Assembly (NCBI GenBank): GCA_902805475.1
Contig: CADCSX010000009.1
Location: forward strand, 1-64,000
Reading direction: 5' to 3'
Length of the DNA: 64,000 bases
Source of the DNA: Entonaema liquescens
Taxonomy: Eukaryota; Ascomycota; Sordariomycetes; Xylariales; Xylariaceae
Shown here piece after piece: positions 1-15,325 of this stretch. Every line of letters begins with the position of its first letter. Position 1 is the first letter of the stretch. Both the position numbers and the translations under genes were made by a program. Below the pieces are notes generated by a model. The model had not been told where the DNA came from. It made no database searches and saw only the letters and a program-made list of their open reading frames with translations.

Positions 1-150
1 CCTAACCCTAACCCTAACTCCTAACCCTAACCCTAACCCTAACCCTAACCCTAACCCTAACCCTAACCCTAACCCTAACCCTAACCCTTAACCCTAGCCC
101 TAACCCTAACCCTAACCCTAACCCTAACCCTAACCCTAACCCTAACCCTA
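1..150. repeat. Telomere, C-rich strand (CCCTAA)n
   Basis: About 25 head-to-tail copies of CCCTAA run from the first base to position 150, then stop abruptly at AT-rich DNA. The C-rich strand reading 5' to 3' into the window is the orientation expected at the left end of a chromosome, so this is a true terminus and not an interstitial tract. A few units are imperfect: an extra TC near 18-20, an extra T near 89 and a CCCTAG unit near 93-98. TTAGGG is the usual telomere repeat of filamentous ascomycetes. Confidence 0.97.
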
Positions 151-3100
151 TAAATAATAAATTTTTTTATTATTTATATTTTATATTTAAATAATAATAA
201 AATAGTTTTAAATAATAATTTATATTACTTTTTTTTATTTTAAATAAAAGTAAATATAATTTTTATTATTATTTAACGGTTAAGTAAATGTAATTAATTA
301 AATCGTTTAAAATATTTAATATAATATATTTTTCTTATTTATTATATTAATTTAAATTATTTTTATTAAAATATTATATAATTTTATACGTTTATATTTT
401 AATAATTAATACTTTTATATATTAATAATTTAATATTAATTTTAATATTATTTAATATTTTAAACATTAAAGGTTATAAAGCATAAATTAGTTATTTATA
501 AATTATATAATTTATATATTTTATTTATTTATTAAAGATTTCATCTTTTTTATTATTTTTTTTTTTTTTAACAGTGTAAAATAACGATATAAATTTTATA
601 CTATAAATTATTATATTATTGTAAAAAATGCCATAACTTAAATTTTACAATGCGGAACTTTATTATACCTTTTTTATTTTTATTTATATTAATGTTATTA
701 ATAATATATTTAATAATTAAGTATTTTTAAATATTTTTCATTAATAATTATATGTTAAAATTGTTAATGATTTTATGTAATTCCAAGTATAAATTTAATT
801 AATTAATTTTCTAAATTAATATTTTAATTTTTTATTAAAATAATAAAATTAATAAAATTAATTAAAAATATTATATAATAAGTTTATTTATTTTTTACAA
901 CAAATAACGGTAAATTACTTTACGTTTATTTAAATAACTATATTTTTTATAATGGATTAATATAAATATAATTATTTTATATTTTATAAAAATGTTTTAA
1001 AAGTTAATTTATTTTATATTATATATATATAATTTTAATAATTTTATATTTTTCATTAATTAACCATTTATCATAAATATTAATATTAAAAAATAATTAC
1101 AAAACTTTTCCATGTAAATATAATATATTTTAAAAGTTTTTAATTTAATTAACTTTAAATTATTTTTTACTTAATTTTCATTAAATTGTAAATTTATTAT
1201 TATTTAAATTAAATAATATAATATAACTGTTAATATATTATTAATTATAAACGTTACAAATAAATAAATAATTAAAATGTTATTTAAATAAATTATTTTA
1301 CAATTTTTATTAAAAGATAATAAAAAAAAAAACTTACTTATTAAATTTTATATTTTGCTAACCATTATATATAATATATATTATAAATTAATTATATAGA
1401 ATTAAATATTTAATACCAAATATAATTAATAAGTAATATATTACGGAAAAAAAATAAATTATAAAAATATCAATTTTAAAATTAACGTTTTTAAATACAT
1501 TAAACATTAAAACTTTAACTTTTTTCTTAACGTTTTTTTTAACAATATAATAATATATTATTTTATCCCGTTTAATTACCATATAATTATAAATAAAAAC
1601 GCAAAAAATCTTAAAAACGTTTATATAACATTATATATAATTTTATAACTTAATTCAATTATAATTTAATTGCATTTCCATAATAATTAAAATGTTAAAA
1701 AAAATATTATTATAATAAAATTTTTATAAAAATTAATTTAATAAAATAATTTATAAATTTAAATATATTTTATTTAAAATTTTGGTTAAATTATTATTTA
1801 TCCGTTATATTATATTAATTTTAGCAATTATGTTTAATATATTATTAATTTTTATTTAAGTAAATGTAAATTTATATTACAAATAATTTTTATTTAACCA
1901 ATTCTACGTTTATTAAAGAAATATAAAAGTATTTATATCATTTACGCAACGAATAGCTTTTAAATAGTAAGTTGTAAAAAGATAAACGTAGTTTTTTTTA
2001 ATTAAAATAGTAAAGTTTAAATAAAATAAATGGTAAACTTTAATTAAAATAAATATATTATAACTTTTTATTTTAATAGTAAAAAATATAATGTAAATGT
2101 TAAAAACAACTAAAAACAACAATTTTAAAATAATATTATAAATAAATAATTTTTTAAAATTTATAAAATAATATTTTATATATTTTAAAATATTGAAAAT
2201 ATATTATTTTTTTTTTTTTTTATAATTGCGTTATATTTAAAATAAAGAATGAAATTAAAGTATTTTAATAAAGTTTTTAAATATAATATATTTATTTTAA
2301 CTAAGGTTTAAAATAGAATTTTTTAAATGTTATAAAAATAAAATAAAATTAAAATAAATGACGTATAAGTTTAAATAATATATTATAATTTTTAATATTT
2401 TATATTAAATCTTTTATTTATTATATTAATAAAAATGTAAAACTTAAATATTATAAAATTTAATAAATTAATATTAATTGATTGTTATTTATTATAATAA
2501 TTTTTATTTATTTTTATATTTTATAATATATTATATAAATTTTATTTTATAATTTAATATGTTTATAAATATTAATAATAAATACATTAACTTTTTTAAC
2601 GCTTTTTTAAAAAATAACCTTACGCAGTTTAAATTATTTATTTAAAGTTATTTTATTTTAATTTTTTAATTTTAATATTATATTTTAATTTAAATAATTT
2701 TATTAAGTTTTATAATAATTTAATAAATTTATATATAATAATATTTAAATAGTTTAAATTAATATATATTTTTAAATTATTTTTTTTTTTTATTTTAATT
2801 AAAAAATAAGAATGTAAAATATATAAATATGTTTTTTTATTTAAATAAAAATAAGGTATTTTTTTTAATACGTTTATAACGTATTATTATTTACATATAA
2901 TTTAGCTTATATTTTTATACGGTGCTTATAATAATTATTAAATAATTAAAAATTTTAAACGTAAAGTAATTATATAAATAATTAATTTATTTAATAAAAA
3001 TTTAATTAAATAACGCGTATAATTTTAATATAAAATTTAAATATAAATAAAATAATTTAATTATTTTTAATAAATAATAATAAAATGGAAAAAGTTAATG

Positions 3101-6100
3101 GTATAATAAGAGTTTTTAAATTATATAATATATATTTATTATATAAGTAAATATTAAAAATATAATGAAATTTCATTATTTTTTTATTATTTAAAACCTT
3201 TTATTTTTTTTACTTTGTTATTCTTTAATATTTATCGTTTTCCATTAATAATTTTAATTATATTATTATTATAATTATAAATTATAATGGTTTTATTATA
3301 TTTAATAAAGTATATATTTTTTCCGTTAAACTTATAAATATATGGGTAAAAAGTGGCGGTTAATTAATTAATATAAGATTTAAAATACTTTTTTTTACAT
3401 ATTTATATGCTTTTAATATATTATTATTTATTATAGTTTAAACAATGTTATTTAATTGAGATATAAAATCAACTTTTTTATTATTATAATTATTTTTAAA
3501 TAAAAATATTTGAAATTTTTTTTTTAATTAAAAAATTATTAATTTATAATATAAAATTATTATATTAAAGGAATTTACTTATTTTTGATATTTTAAGAAA
3601 AGATTAAAACGATTATATTTATGTTAAATATATGGATAATATTATTAATAAAATTATTATTATATATGAAGTTTTATATAATATTTTTATTTAAAAACTT
3701 AAGTTTTTTTTATAAAATATTATATAAAATTGTTATATAATTTTATTTTTTTTTTATTTATTAACTTTTTAATTTTAATAAAGTAATTAATTTTTAGTAA
3801 ATTATAATTAAATTATTTAAGTTATTTAATTTAATATTAATTTACTTTTCTTTTAATAAAATTATAAAATTTTATTACATTTCATATAATTGTTATAAAT
3901 AATAAATGTTTATGATATTTGATATTATTATAAAAAGTTAATATTTTTAGATTTTTTATATTAAATTTATAATTATTTTATATAAGTTATTGCTTTGTTT
4001 AATAAATTTTAAATTAACGTTTTCAATAAAAAAAATAATTTTTTTACAAATTATATTATTACATTATTCCGAACTAATAAAAATTAATATTTTATGGTAA
4101 ATTTTTTAAATATGGTTTTTTTTAAAAAAACTATATATTTACTTATATATATATTATCCTATAAAAAAGATTAATATACGTGAATAAAAAATACCTTTTA
4201 AAAAAAGATTATATATTATTTTAATAAGTTTTTTAATTTTTTAACGGTATATAATTTATTTTTTGAAGTTGTTTTAAAATTTTAACTTTTTATTTAAAAA
4301 TATTATATCATTAATTATAAAAAACTATAAGTTAAAAATTTTACTAAAAAAGTTATAATAATTTTAATTGTAAATATTACTATTTTTAAATCCGTAATTA
4401 ATATATTAACGCTTTTAAAAGGTATTTATTTAATTATTACATTAGCATTTTTTAAATATAATACTTTCTTTAATAGTAAATGATTACAAAAGGTTTAATG
4501 AAATTAATAAAATTATATTTAATATTAATATAATAATGTAAGATATTTCCGTAAAAGTATTAATATTTTAAATTACATTAATTATAAAAAACGTAAGTAA
4601 ATTAAGGAAAAGTTTTTAAATAATTAAAAGATTTTTTTACATAATTTCTATAATATTAGTTTAAATATTATTAATAATATTAAGCTTTAATATTATAAAA
4701 TCATTAATAAAGATATTAATATATTATTAATTAAATTTTAAATGGAAAATATCTTTAATATTTAAAAAGAAAATTATATATTAATTTATATTTTAATTAT
4801 TTATATATTTATTTATTATTTTTTAAGATAAGCTTTAAAAAGTTATTATTAATTTTATTATATTATAATATATATATTTTTTTTTAAAAGTTTATTTAAA
4901 ATAATTTGATAATTATTAATTTCTATATATTTATTATTAATAAAAATAAATATTAATAATTGATTTAATATTATTTTATATATTTTAATATATTATGTTT
5001 TGTTTTTCATTCATATATTTTAAAATAATTTAAAATTTTATTAAAACTTATTAAAGATTTAATTAGTTTAATTATTAGATATTTTTTTTTTTTTTTAATA
5101 TTATATATATATTTGTTATATTTTTTATTATAAATAATATTAATATATATTACGTTAAAAATAAAAATAAGTAATTATTAATTATTATAATATTTTAGGA
5201 ATTTTGTAAATAGGATATATAATATATATAAAATATATAAAATTAAATTAAATTTGTATAATTTTAATAAGTATTAATAAAAAAATTAAAAAAACGAAAA
5301 TAAAATAAAAAAATAAATTAAATATAAAAAATTTATTATTATTATTTTACGTAATAATTAACGGTTTAATTTAAAAATATTAAACGCATATGTATTTTTT
5401 ACAATAAATTTATTTTTAATTAATTCTAAAACTTTTAATTTAAAAATATTTAAATATTTAAATAAATTTTTTAATAGTTTAATAAAAAAAAATATCTTTT
5501 ATATTTATTTTTAAGTTATATTCTTTAATAATAATTTAAATTGCATAAATTAAGTTATATATATATTAAATGCTTTATTATAAAACTTTTTTAACAATTT
5601 TAAAAAGCCATTATAAAAAAATGGTAAAAAAATTTGGATAAAATTATTTAATGTATTTAACAGTTAATTAATAAATGATAAATAAAAAGAAAAATATTAA
5701 CATACATTTACAATAATTATTATTAATACTAATATAAAATTAAAAAAATATATTTTAATTTAAGATTACAATTTTATAAAAAAAGCTTTAAATAAAATTT
5801 AATAAAAACAAATATTATAAAAAAAATAACATTTATTTATAAAATATTTACGGAATAAAAAACGTATAAGTAAAATCAAAATATAATATAATATAAATTT
5901 ATTAAATAATAAAAAAAATCTTTACTTATCTTTTTCGTTAAAAAAAATTAAAATATAAATTAATTTCAAAAATTTACTTTATAAAAATTTAAATAACCCC
6001 CACTTCCACTATTATATAAAACTTAAATTATAAAAATAATAAAAAGTTACGAAAAATTATTAATTAAAAAATAAATAAATAATTATTAAATATTAGGTTT

Positions 6101-7110
6101 TTTAGTTTTTTTTTTATTATATTTTTAAATTTATAACAAAAACGTAAATTTAATTTATTTATATAATAATAATTGTTATATGGATTTATATTTAAATACG
6201 ATATATTAAATTATTTATATTTATTTGATTTTAATTTTAAGTTTTAATAAATATTTTTTATAATAATAACATAATAAAATATTAATAATAATTTCTATAA
6301 AATTATATTTTAATAAATGGTATAAAGGATAATAATAATATCATTCCCATTTTTTTTTATATTACTTTTTTATTTTGTTACTTTTAAAAGTTAAAATATT
6401 TAATTTTATTAAATATTAATTAATTTTATATTTTTTTATAAAATATTTTTAAAAGAAATTTTATTAAGGTAAAAAAGATATTTGGAATTTTCTTATTAAT
6501 ATTATTAAAAATGTTATTTTTATATAAAATTAACGTTATTTTATAAGTTTTTTCGAATAAATTGCGTTATATTTAACGTTTTAATAATAATATTAAATAA
6601 AGAAAGATTTTTTTAGGTTATTTATTATATGTTTTGGTTTATAGTTTATTATAATGGGTTTTAATAAAGTTAAACGTTTTTTTATAATTATATATTATGG
6701 TATTACTTAGTAAATAACTACATACCATAATAAAAAAAAAGGAAAAGGGTGATATTAGAAAATAAAAAGAATAAATGGTGGAAAATTAAATTATATTATA
6801 AAAATTACAATAAATAACATTATATATATAATATAAAATGTATTTAATTAATTAATTTATATGTAAATCATTTTATTTTATTTTAATTTATTTAATAATA
6901 GTTTAAAATTTAAACTTTTTTAAAAATACCATTTTTTAATATTTTATTTATTTTCCGTTAACTTTAAGTTTTTTATCTATTTATTATATTTTATATTTAT
7001 TTTTACTTAACGTAAAAACCTGTTTTTTTTTTATAAAATCATATATATTAGAAATATATTAATTTTTATTAGCAATTTTACGGTTACAGTTTGTTTATAT
7101 ATTTTTATAA

Positions 7111-7395
7111 TTTATTATAAAAATCCGAATTAAAAATTTTACATATTTAAATTTTTAAAGTTTAAGTAAATTATATATAAATTAAAAAAAGTTATATAAT
7201 ATTATATAAATTATAATAAATAAACTTTTTAAAAATGTAATAATAAGTTATTTAATCTTAATATGCGGATTATTATTAATTTTTTATTTAATATAATATT
7301 AATATAATATTAAAAATATTAATAAATATTAAAATAAAATATTAAAAATTTAAATATATGTGAATTTTTTAGCTTAAATTTTTATAATTTAACAT
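7111..7395 (+). repeat. Dispersed repeat R1, copy 1
   Basis: A stretch of about 285 bp that reappears at 7,752-8,030 and 19,301-19,580 in the same orientation. All three share, in order, a TCCG(A/G)(A/G)TTAAAAATTT block, a TAAATTA(T/C)ATATAAATTAAAAAAA block, an AAAAAT(G/A)TAATAATAA block, a TTTTTATTTAATATAA block and an ending AAATATAT...TTTTAG(C/T)TTA. Differences are almost all C/T or G/A, as expected for RIP-diverged copies. No coding potential is visible. It could be an LTR, a SINE or a MITE; termini were placed by eye and could move by tens of bases. Confidence 0.75.
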
Positions 7396-7751
7396 TATTA
7401 CTTTATTATAATTGGTTAATTTATCTTTAGTGCAATTTTATTCTTTAATATTAATTTAATCCGGATTTTGCGTATTTAAAACTATTTATTTAATATATTC
7501 AATGGTAGTTAAATCATTTTTACCTACTTTTCTTTACGTTTTTCGTTTTTTTAATTATATTTTATACTTTTTAAATAATAAATATTTAACTACATTACTT
7601 ATCCGTACAAATACAAATAAAAATATCTTTATAATATTTATATAATTTATTAAAATAGATTTTATATAAATAATTTTTTAAAAAATAAATATTATAATTT
7701 ATCTTTTATTTATTATTAAAAACATTAATAATCCACTAATAATATAATTTA

Positions 7752-8030
7752 TTTATTATAAAAGTCCGAGTTAAAAATTTTATATATTTAAGTTTTTTAA
7801 GTTTAAGTAAATTATATATAAATTAAAAAAAATTATATAATATTTTTTAAACTATAATAAATAAGTTTTTTAAAAATATAATAATAAACTTTTTAATTTT
7901 AATATACAAACCATTATTAATTTTTTATTTAATATAAAATTAATATAATATTAAAAACATTAATAAATATTAAAATGGGATGTTAAAAATTTAAATATAT
8001 ATAAAACTTTTAGCTTAAACTTTCATATTT
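7752..8030 (+). repeat. Dispersed repeat R1, copy 2
   Basis: Second copy of R1, a direct repeat starting about 640 bp after copy 1. It keeps more C (for example TCCGAG and AAACCATTATTAATTTTTT) than copy 1. The two copies enclose about 360 bp of unrelated AT-rich DNA, so they could be terminal repeats of a small element or two independent insertions. Confidence 0.75.
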
Positions 8031-9433
8031 ACTTAATTATTATAATATTACCCCACCCTTAATCTATATATAATTATAACTTTTTTATTTTTTTTTTATT
8101 TTATATATTAATATTAAAATGGATTTAAAGTTTTAATATTAACTTATAATATTTTTTAATAACGATAAATTCAATAAAATTTAAAAGATTATTTAAATTT
8201 TCCATCTTAATTATAACTTAATATATCCATTTCTTAATTTACATATAATAAATAATAATTTTTTTTATTATATTTTAATTTATTATATTTATTATATTAT
8301 TATTAAAAATATTTAAAATAAAACCGAAAGTTTTATTATTAAATTATATTTATTTATATTTCTAAATTTTATTATTAAATAATATATATTTAAAAATTAT
8401 ATTATATTTATTAATATTTATTATTTTTACGTTTTTAATTTTTATTATATTATTTTTAATTATATATATTTACCATTTACTATTATATTATACTTTATTA
8501 ATTATTTATAATATTAATTTTTATTTTAAATACTTAACCGTATTTTATTATTCTTATTTTTAATTAATAAATTTTCTTTAATAAATCTTTTTTAAAATCT
8601 TAAAAACAATTAACAAATAATAACTAAAATCGCCGTACCAATTTTATTAATAACTTACCTTGTGTTTTTTACGCCATTATAACATAATTAATAAAATTTA
8701 AAAGAATTTATATTATACTTAACATTATTTAATTGTGGTTAAAAATTAATTAAATATGTTAATTTATTATTATAAAAATGCCAAACATTATTTATAATGT
8801 TATAAATAATAAAATTTAATTTTGTTACAATTTTTATACGTTATTTAATAAAAACTTTTTTATTTTTATACTAAAATTTAACGTTATAAACTAAAGTTAA
8901 TATACATTAACATTTTATTTCTTTACTTTTTTAAAAAAACATTTTAACATAAATATAAAAACACATATTTTATTTTATAATTACCTTTATTAATTAATTT
9001 TTTATATTTTTATTAAACTATTATTTATTTAATTTATTTAAGTTATTTTTATTAATAATATTATTAAAATATTTACTAATAATGTTAATAATAAATTATA
9101 TTTTATATTAATCTTTAAAGTAAATAAATAAAATATATTAAAATAAACGTAAAAAATAATATTAATAAAAAAATTACCTTTTTTATTATTTAAAATAATT
9201 AATATTCGAAAAATTATTAATGAAAAATGCAATTATAATTAAATATTTAAAAGTTTTAATTAAATTAAAAATAACGTTAAAAATTTAAGTAAAAATTGGA
9301 TATTTTTAATATATATTAATCAAATAAAGTTAAATAATAATAATAATATTAAATATTTAATTATTTTTAAATGTTATATTAATAATTTAATTTTTTTAAT
9401 ATATATTAAACAATTAAAACTTAATAATAATTG

Positions 9434-9518
9434 TAATAATAATAATAATAATAATATTAATAATAATAATAATATTAATAATAATAATAATATTAATAAT
9501 AATGATAATGGTAATGAA
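9434..9518 (+). repeat. AAT microsatellite with an 18-bp higher-order unit
   Basis: A run of AAT triplets punctuated by ATT at regular spacing, giving repeated 18-bp blocks (five AAT followed by ATT), then decaying into GATAATGG. The reverse strand encodes only a poly-Leu/Ile/Ser artefact. No function is suggested. Confidence 0.8.
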
Positions 9519-12500
9519 AATAAAATTAAGTTTAATAATAATAATATTTTTAACAATTATTTTTTATTCTTTAATAATAATAATAATAATAATAATAACG
9601 TTTTTAAAAATAATAATATTAAATATAAATATATAACTTTAAAAATTAAAACAAAATCTAAATTATCTTATCCATTTACTAATTTTAATTTTATCTTAAA
9701 TTTATTTATATTTATAATAAGTTTAAATAATAATGATTGTAATTTAAATTGAAATGAAAACCATATATTAAGCTTATTTATTACAGTTTTTATTAATAAT
9801 AAAAATCTTTTTAAATATATTTTTAATAATCATATTCATTAAAAAATAAGATTTCTTTAAATATATTACAATTAAAATTTATAATTTTTCTTAAATTAAA
9901 TATAATATTTAATAAAACGTATATAAATAAGTAATTAAAAAATTATAAAATAATTTTATAATATTAATATATAATTATTTATTAATTTCTAAAAGATTTC
10001 CGAATATACAATATTTAAAAATGCGTTTGATTTTACCTTTAACGCCTTAAAAATCCTTAACCTTTAAATAGATTTTATTTTTAATATAATCACGTAAAAT
10101 TAACTGTAAATAAATATTAAAAATCTTTAATTAATATCAATTACATTAAATAATTACTTTTAAAACTTATTTATTATTATAATAAAATATATTATTATTA
10201 AGAATTATCATTTAAACCATAAAAATAATTATTATTTATTATTTTAAATTAATTTAATTTTAAAAAAAATATATTTAATATTATAAAAAAACCCTTTAAA
10301 GATTTTCGCCTTTATATTATATTTATTTAATTAAATTATTACTATTTAAGTTTTATTATAAAGATTATTATTAAGGTTAAGATTTTATAATATTATTATA
10401 AATATTCCAACTTTAAGTTTAAATTTAGTTAATAGTATTTTTCTTAATTATAAACCTTGAATAATTTTTATTAAAATTTTTTCATTATATTAATCTTTAG
10501 TTTTAACAAATTCATCTATTAAAAAATATACTTATTTTTTTCTAAAAATTTTAAATAATAAATTGTTATTAATGTTTTATATAAATATATTATATATAAA
10601 AAAAATAAACTTAAAAATAAAAATGTTTAAATTATAAAACATATTATTTAAGATTTTTTTTAAATAAATATAATCGTAAAAGTCTTATATATTATTAAAT
10701 ATCTTTATTATATTAATTAATAATATTTATTTATTAATTTTAAGATTAAATAAAATTTTTTAAAACCATTTAAAAAATTTTATATTTTTAATGTTATTTT
10801 ACTAAACCCTCATATTTTCCATTAAATATAGTGTTTAAAATAACAATTAAATAAACAAATTTTATAAATAAATGTTAATAATTTATGATTTTAATTTTTT
10901 TTTAATTATAAGAAATATTTATATAAAATTTCCCTTAAAAAATATAAACATTTTATTAAATAAAACTTTATTTTTTTATATATTATATAACATTTTATAA
11001 ATTACTTTAAATATATATTTATATTATATAATTACTTTATCTTAAATAATTAATGATTTTTATTAAAATAATTTAATTTTTGTTAATTTTTTTTTAATAA
11101 TATATATTAACTTTATGTTTAAAGTAATAAATATATTAAATTGTGAATATATAATTTATCCACTAAGTAATAAAAAAACTGCAATCTTAAATAATATTAT
11201 ATATAATATAATTTTTCCCTTTAATTAGTAATAATAATAAAAAATTAAATATAAAAACATTTTCCCGGTTCTAATTAAACTTTAAAAATAAAAATATATA
11301 AAATAAAAATTTTATTTAATAATTATTATAATAACATCGTAAATAATATATTATCCATTATTTAATATAAAAAATGCGTTATTATATAAAATAATTTTAA
11401 TATTATAATTATAATTTAATTTTTTTTTAAATAAATGATTAATATAAAATTTTTTTTAATTAAATTTAAGTAAAAAAAAGTTAGTTTTATTTTAATCTTT
11501 AAAAATTACAATAGTTATTTTAATGAAATATAATTTATAATTTAAATAAAAGGTTTTAACCAATTTTAATAAATTTTATATTTTATTAAATACCTTTATT
11601 AAATCATTATATATAAATTCTTTAAATTTGTTTTAAATTCTAACAAACTCCTAAATATTACCTTTACATAGTACGTACATAAAAACCACTTTTAATTAAG
11701 TACTAATAAATGATATTTAAGCTTTTTCAAAAAAATTATCCTAATAATTATCATTTTATAAAAACCTTTATACTTTACACATTTCTTAAAATATCAAATA
11801 TTAAATACTTTTATATTTTTTTAAATTAAATTAACATATAACACCAAGGATTAAAGTTAAAAACATTTATAAATAGAATTTTTTGTTAATTTTTAAATAA
11901 ATAAAATATATTTAACTAAATTTTCTTTATACATTTCGTTTATACTTAATTCATTTTTTTCTTATATACCACCAAAAATAACACAAAAAATCCTAATATA
12001 AAATACCATAACCATCATTATATTACCTATTATATTTAAATTATGTAATTAAAATTATATAATTTTACTTCAATTTTTTAACTATTTTTTCAAAACTATA
12101 TTTAATATTATACATCACCTTATTTATCCTTAATAAATAAATAGTAAAAGGTTAAATAAATAGATAAGTATATATTATAAATTAAGAATTTGAAAATATA
12201 ATAAATTAATTTATAAAATTTAATAAAATGATGATATAAATATTTATTAATTTTATTATAAAATTAATTTTTATTTTCTTAATTAAATAGTAATTTTTTT
12301 TAATATATATAGGTTATAATATAATTATTACTTTTATAAATATATTTATAAATATATTTTATTACTTTAATTAAAACATAAATTTTAATATTAATATATA
12401 TTTAATATTTCCAATTAAAAAAAAATTATAAAGTATTATTTAATTATTATCCTATTTAATTAATTCCAAATAATTAGGCATTTTAAAATATAGTTTTTGT

Positions 12501-14684
12501 TTATAAATTAAATATTTATTAAAATTAAATATAATTTTAAAAAAGAATTATTTTAGAAAATTTTTTAAATAATAATTATTAATTATATAAAACAAATTAA
12601 AATTTATTATATTACAAAATTTATAAATTATATTTAATAATATTATTTTTTATAAAACATTATTTAAATTAATATTAAATATTAATATTTTTATTTATAT
12701 AATATAATTGATATTTATAAGTTATAAAAGTTAATTGCAATTTATTAATAATAAAAAAATTAAATAATATATATAAAATAAGCTTTTTTTTTAATATTTA
12801 ATAATCCAAATTATATTAAAATATTTACCGAAATAACTGTTCTTTATAATATTTTTTAAAAATGCCTTTTTTTTTTAATTAAAAATACAAACATTAACAT
12901 TAAGCCAGTTATTTATAATTTAATTTAGAAATAATTTGTTTTTTATTTTTAATTAATTAAAGTTAGTAATAAAAATAATAAATAATATTAGTTAGTTAAA
13001 ATGGTAAATAATAATTATTAAATTTTAATAATATTAAAATATAAATTTATTATTATTAATAAATAAAGATAATAAATATATTTTATATTTAATATTAATT
13101 ATATTAATATTTTTAATAATAATAATATTATAAAAACCGTTTTAAAAAACCTTACGTAAATTTTTTTATTTATATTTAAATTATTTAAAAACAATTTATT
13201 CCGTAATAACTTAAACGTTAATTAAATATTATTAAAAAAATTAATTAAATATAAACAGGATTAATAATCCACATTTATAATTATAAAAATAATAACAAAA
13301 ATATTATTATAAAAATATATTAAATTTTTTATAACCTTCATTATTAAACCGTAAATTTAAATTATAACCAACTTTTCCATATAACCATATTAATATATAA
13401 ATAAAAAATATATATAAAAAATATTACATAAAAATACACATATAAAAAAACGTAATATTTTTTAAATAACTTCGTTTAACAAAAAATAATTTTTTTCTAT
13501 TATTAATTTACCCTTATAATATTTAAAATAATTTTAACAATATCATTAATAATAGAAAAATTTTCTTACCGCCAATTTGTACATTTTTTAAAAATTATAT
13601 CCAAATTTAATTTTAAAATAAAACAAATTTAAATTTAATCCATTCCTAAATTTTTTAAATTATTTATAATTTTTTATATTTATTCTTAAATTATATTATA
13701 TTTCTTAACGTATAAATTTTTTATATATATCTTTTCCAAAAATTATATTAAAATATTTAAGTTTAAATTACTATCGTTTAAATTTAATTAATATTAAACA
13801 ATTATTTATAAATTATAAAAGTAAAATTACATATATTTAAGTTATTTATTTTACATTATTTTTAAAAGACTAATCATATAATATAATGTTTTTTAAATTT
13901 AAAAGATATTTAAATTTAAATTAATAATATTACAATTAAAAAACTTATATATAATTAATGTAAAAGAAAAAATAAAATTATATTAACAAATATTTTTTTA
14001 AAATTTTTGAGTTTTTGGGTTATTATTTATTAATAATAATTATAAAAAATTAAAAAGTTTGTAGATATTTATTAATTAAATATTACTATCTTTATAATAA
14101 AAAATAAAAATCGTATTTTTTCTTAACTTTTTTTTAAAACATTTATTAAACCAATAAAACATGTTATAAAAATTACATTACTCATCTATAATACCAATAT
14201 TATAAATCTCTATTTATAAAAAATTATCATTACAAAACTAAATTTTATAATATTTTATATAATTAATATAATATTATATTTTTTTTTTAACATAAATATA
14301 TATATTATATAAATAATTTAAATTTTTAAGCAGTTTAATTATTTTAAACAGTAAATATTTATATATAATTCTAATATATAAACAATTTAATAAAATTAAT
14401 AACTTTAATATTATTATATTAAAAATATTTTAAATTATTTAATTAAATTTAATATTTAAATTTTAAATATTATATTATTTTTTTAATAAAATATTAACGT
14501 AAAATTATAAAAAATTAATAATAAATAATTAATAAATAAATAATAAATAATTAATAAATAATTAATAAAATATTAGAAAATTTTACAATTATATAATAAC
14601 GTAACCGTAACCACGTACTTTACATTACACATTTATATATAATATAAAATCGTAGCCATATAAAATTTTAACTTTTGGTTAATT

Positions 14685-15325
14685 TTATTTTTCGAATATT
14701 AATTTTTTAAATTTATTAATTTAATTAATTAAATTATATAATTATATATATGCATTTTAAACTAGAAATATAAAATCTTTTTTAATTAAATAATTTTTTA
14801 ATTAATTAATTAATTAATTAATTAATTAAAATTGATAAAATTATTTAAGGTTAATGGTAAATAAAAAGTAAAAAATTCCAAATTTAATGGGGTAAATATT
14901 AAAAGTACAGTAATTTTAAAAAAAAATTAATTATTAAGTTTTAATATATTCTTTAAAAAAATATTTTATATTAAACTTAAAATAGATAACATAAAAAAAT
15001 TATAAAAATTTAAAGAAAGTTAAATAAATATTTTTTATTTAATATTTATTTTATAATTTTTAGAGTTGAATTTATAATATTAAAATTAATTAAGTTATTT
15101 TAAATGAAAATATAATTACCATATATTTAAAAGAAGTTAATATATTAAAATCTAATAATTAATTTTTTTTTAAAATTATATAATTGCGTATTAAGAAATT
15201 TATATAAAAATATATATAATATTTATACAATTTTCGTAAATATAATATTTCCATATAAAATTATATAATTATTACCGATTTAATACGCCCTTTATTATTA
15301 AATTAATATTATTCTTTTAAATAAT
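14685..15325 (+). repeat. Dispersed repeat R2, copy A (interrupted)
   Basis: Shares with copies B and C a left block (ATATAAAATCTT then a TTAATTAA-rich tract), a middle block (AAAATTGATAAAATTATTTAA, AAAAGTACAG) and a right block (TTTATATAAAAATATATATAATATTTAT, then ATTACCGATTTAATACG). In this copy the middle and right blocks are separated by about 265 extra bases (about 14,925-15,190) absent from B and C. That indicates an insertion here, or a deletion in the other two. Confidence 0.75.

Noticed and set aside
1388..2122. Short minus-strand open frames of 64-69 codons
   Set aside because: Composed almost entirely of Ile, Phe, Tyr, Asn, Lys and Leu as expected from random A/T DNA; no motif, no splice context. 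The same applies to those at 9,038-9,232, 16,466-16,663 and 51,044-51,229.
9374..9556. Minus-strand 60-codon Leu/Ile/Ser-rich frame resembling a signal or membrane peptide
   Set aside because: It is the reverse translation of the AAT microsatellite and does not look like a gene.
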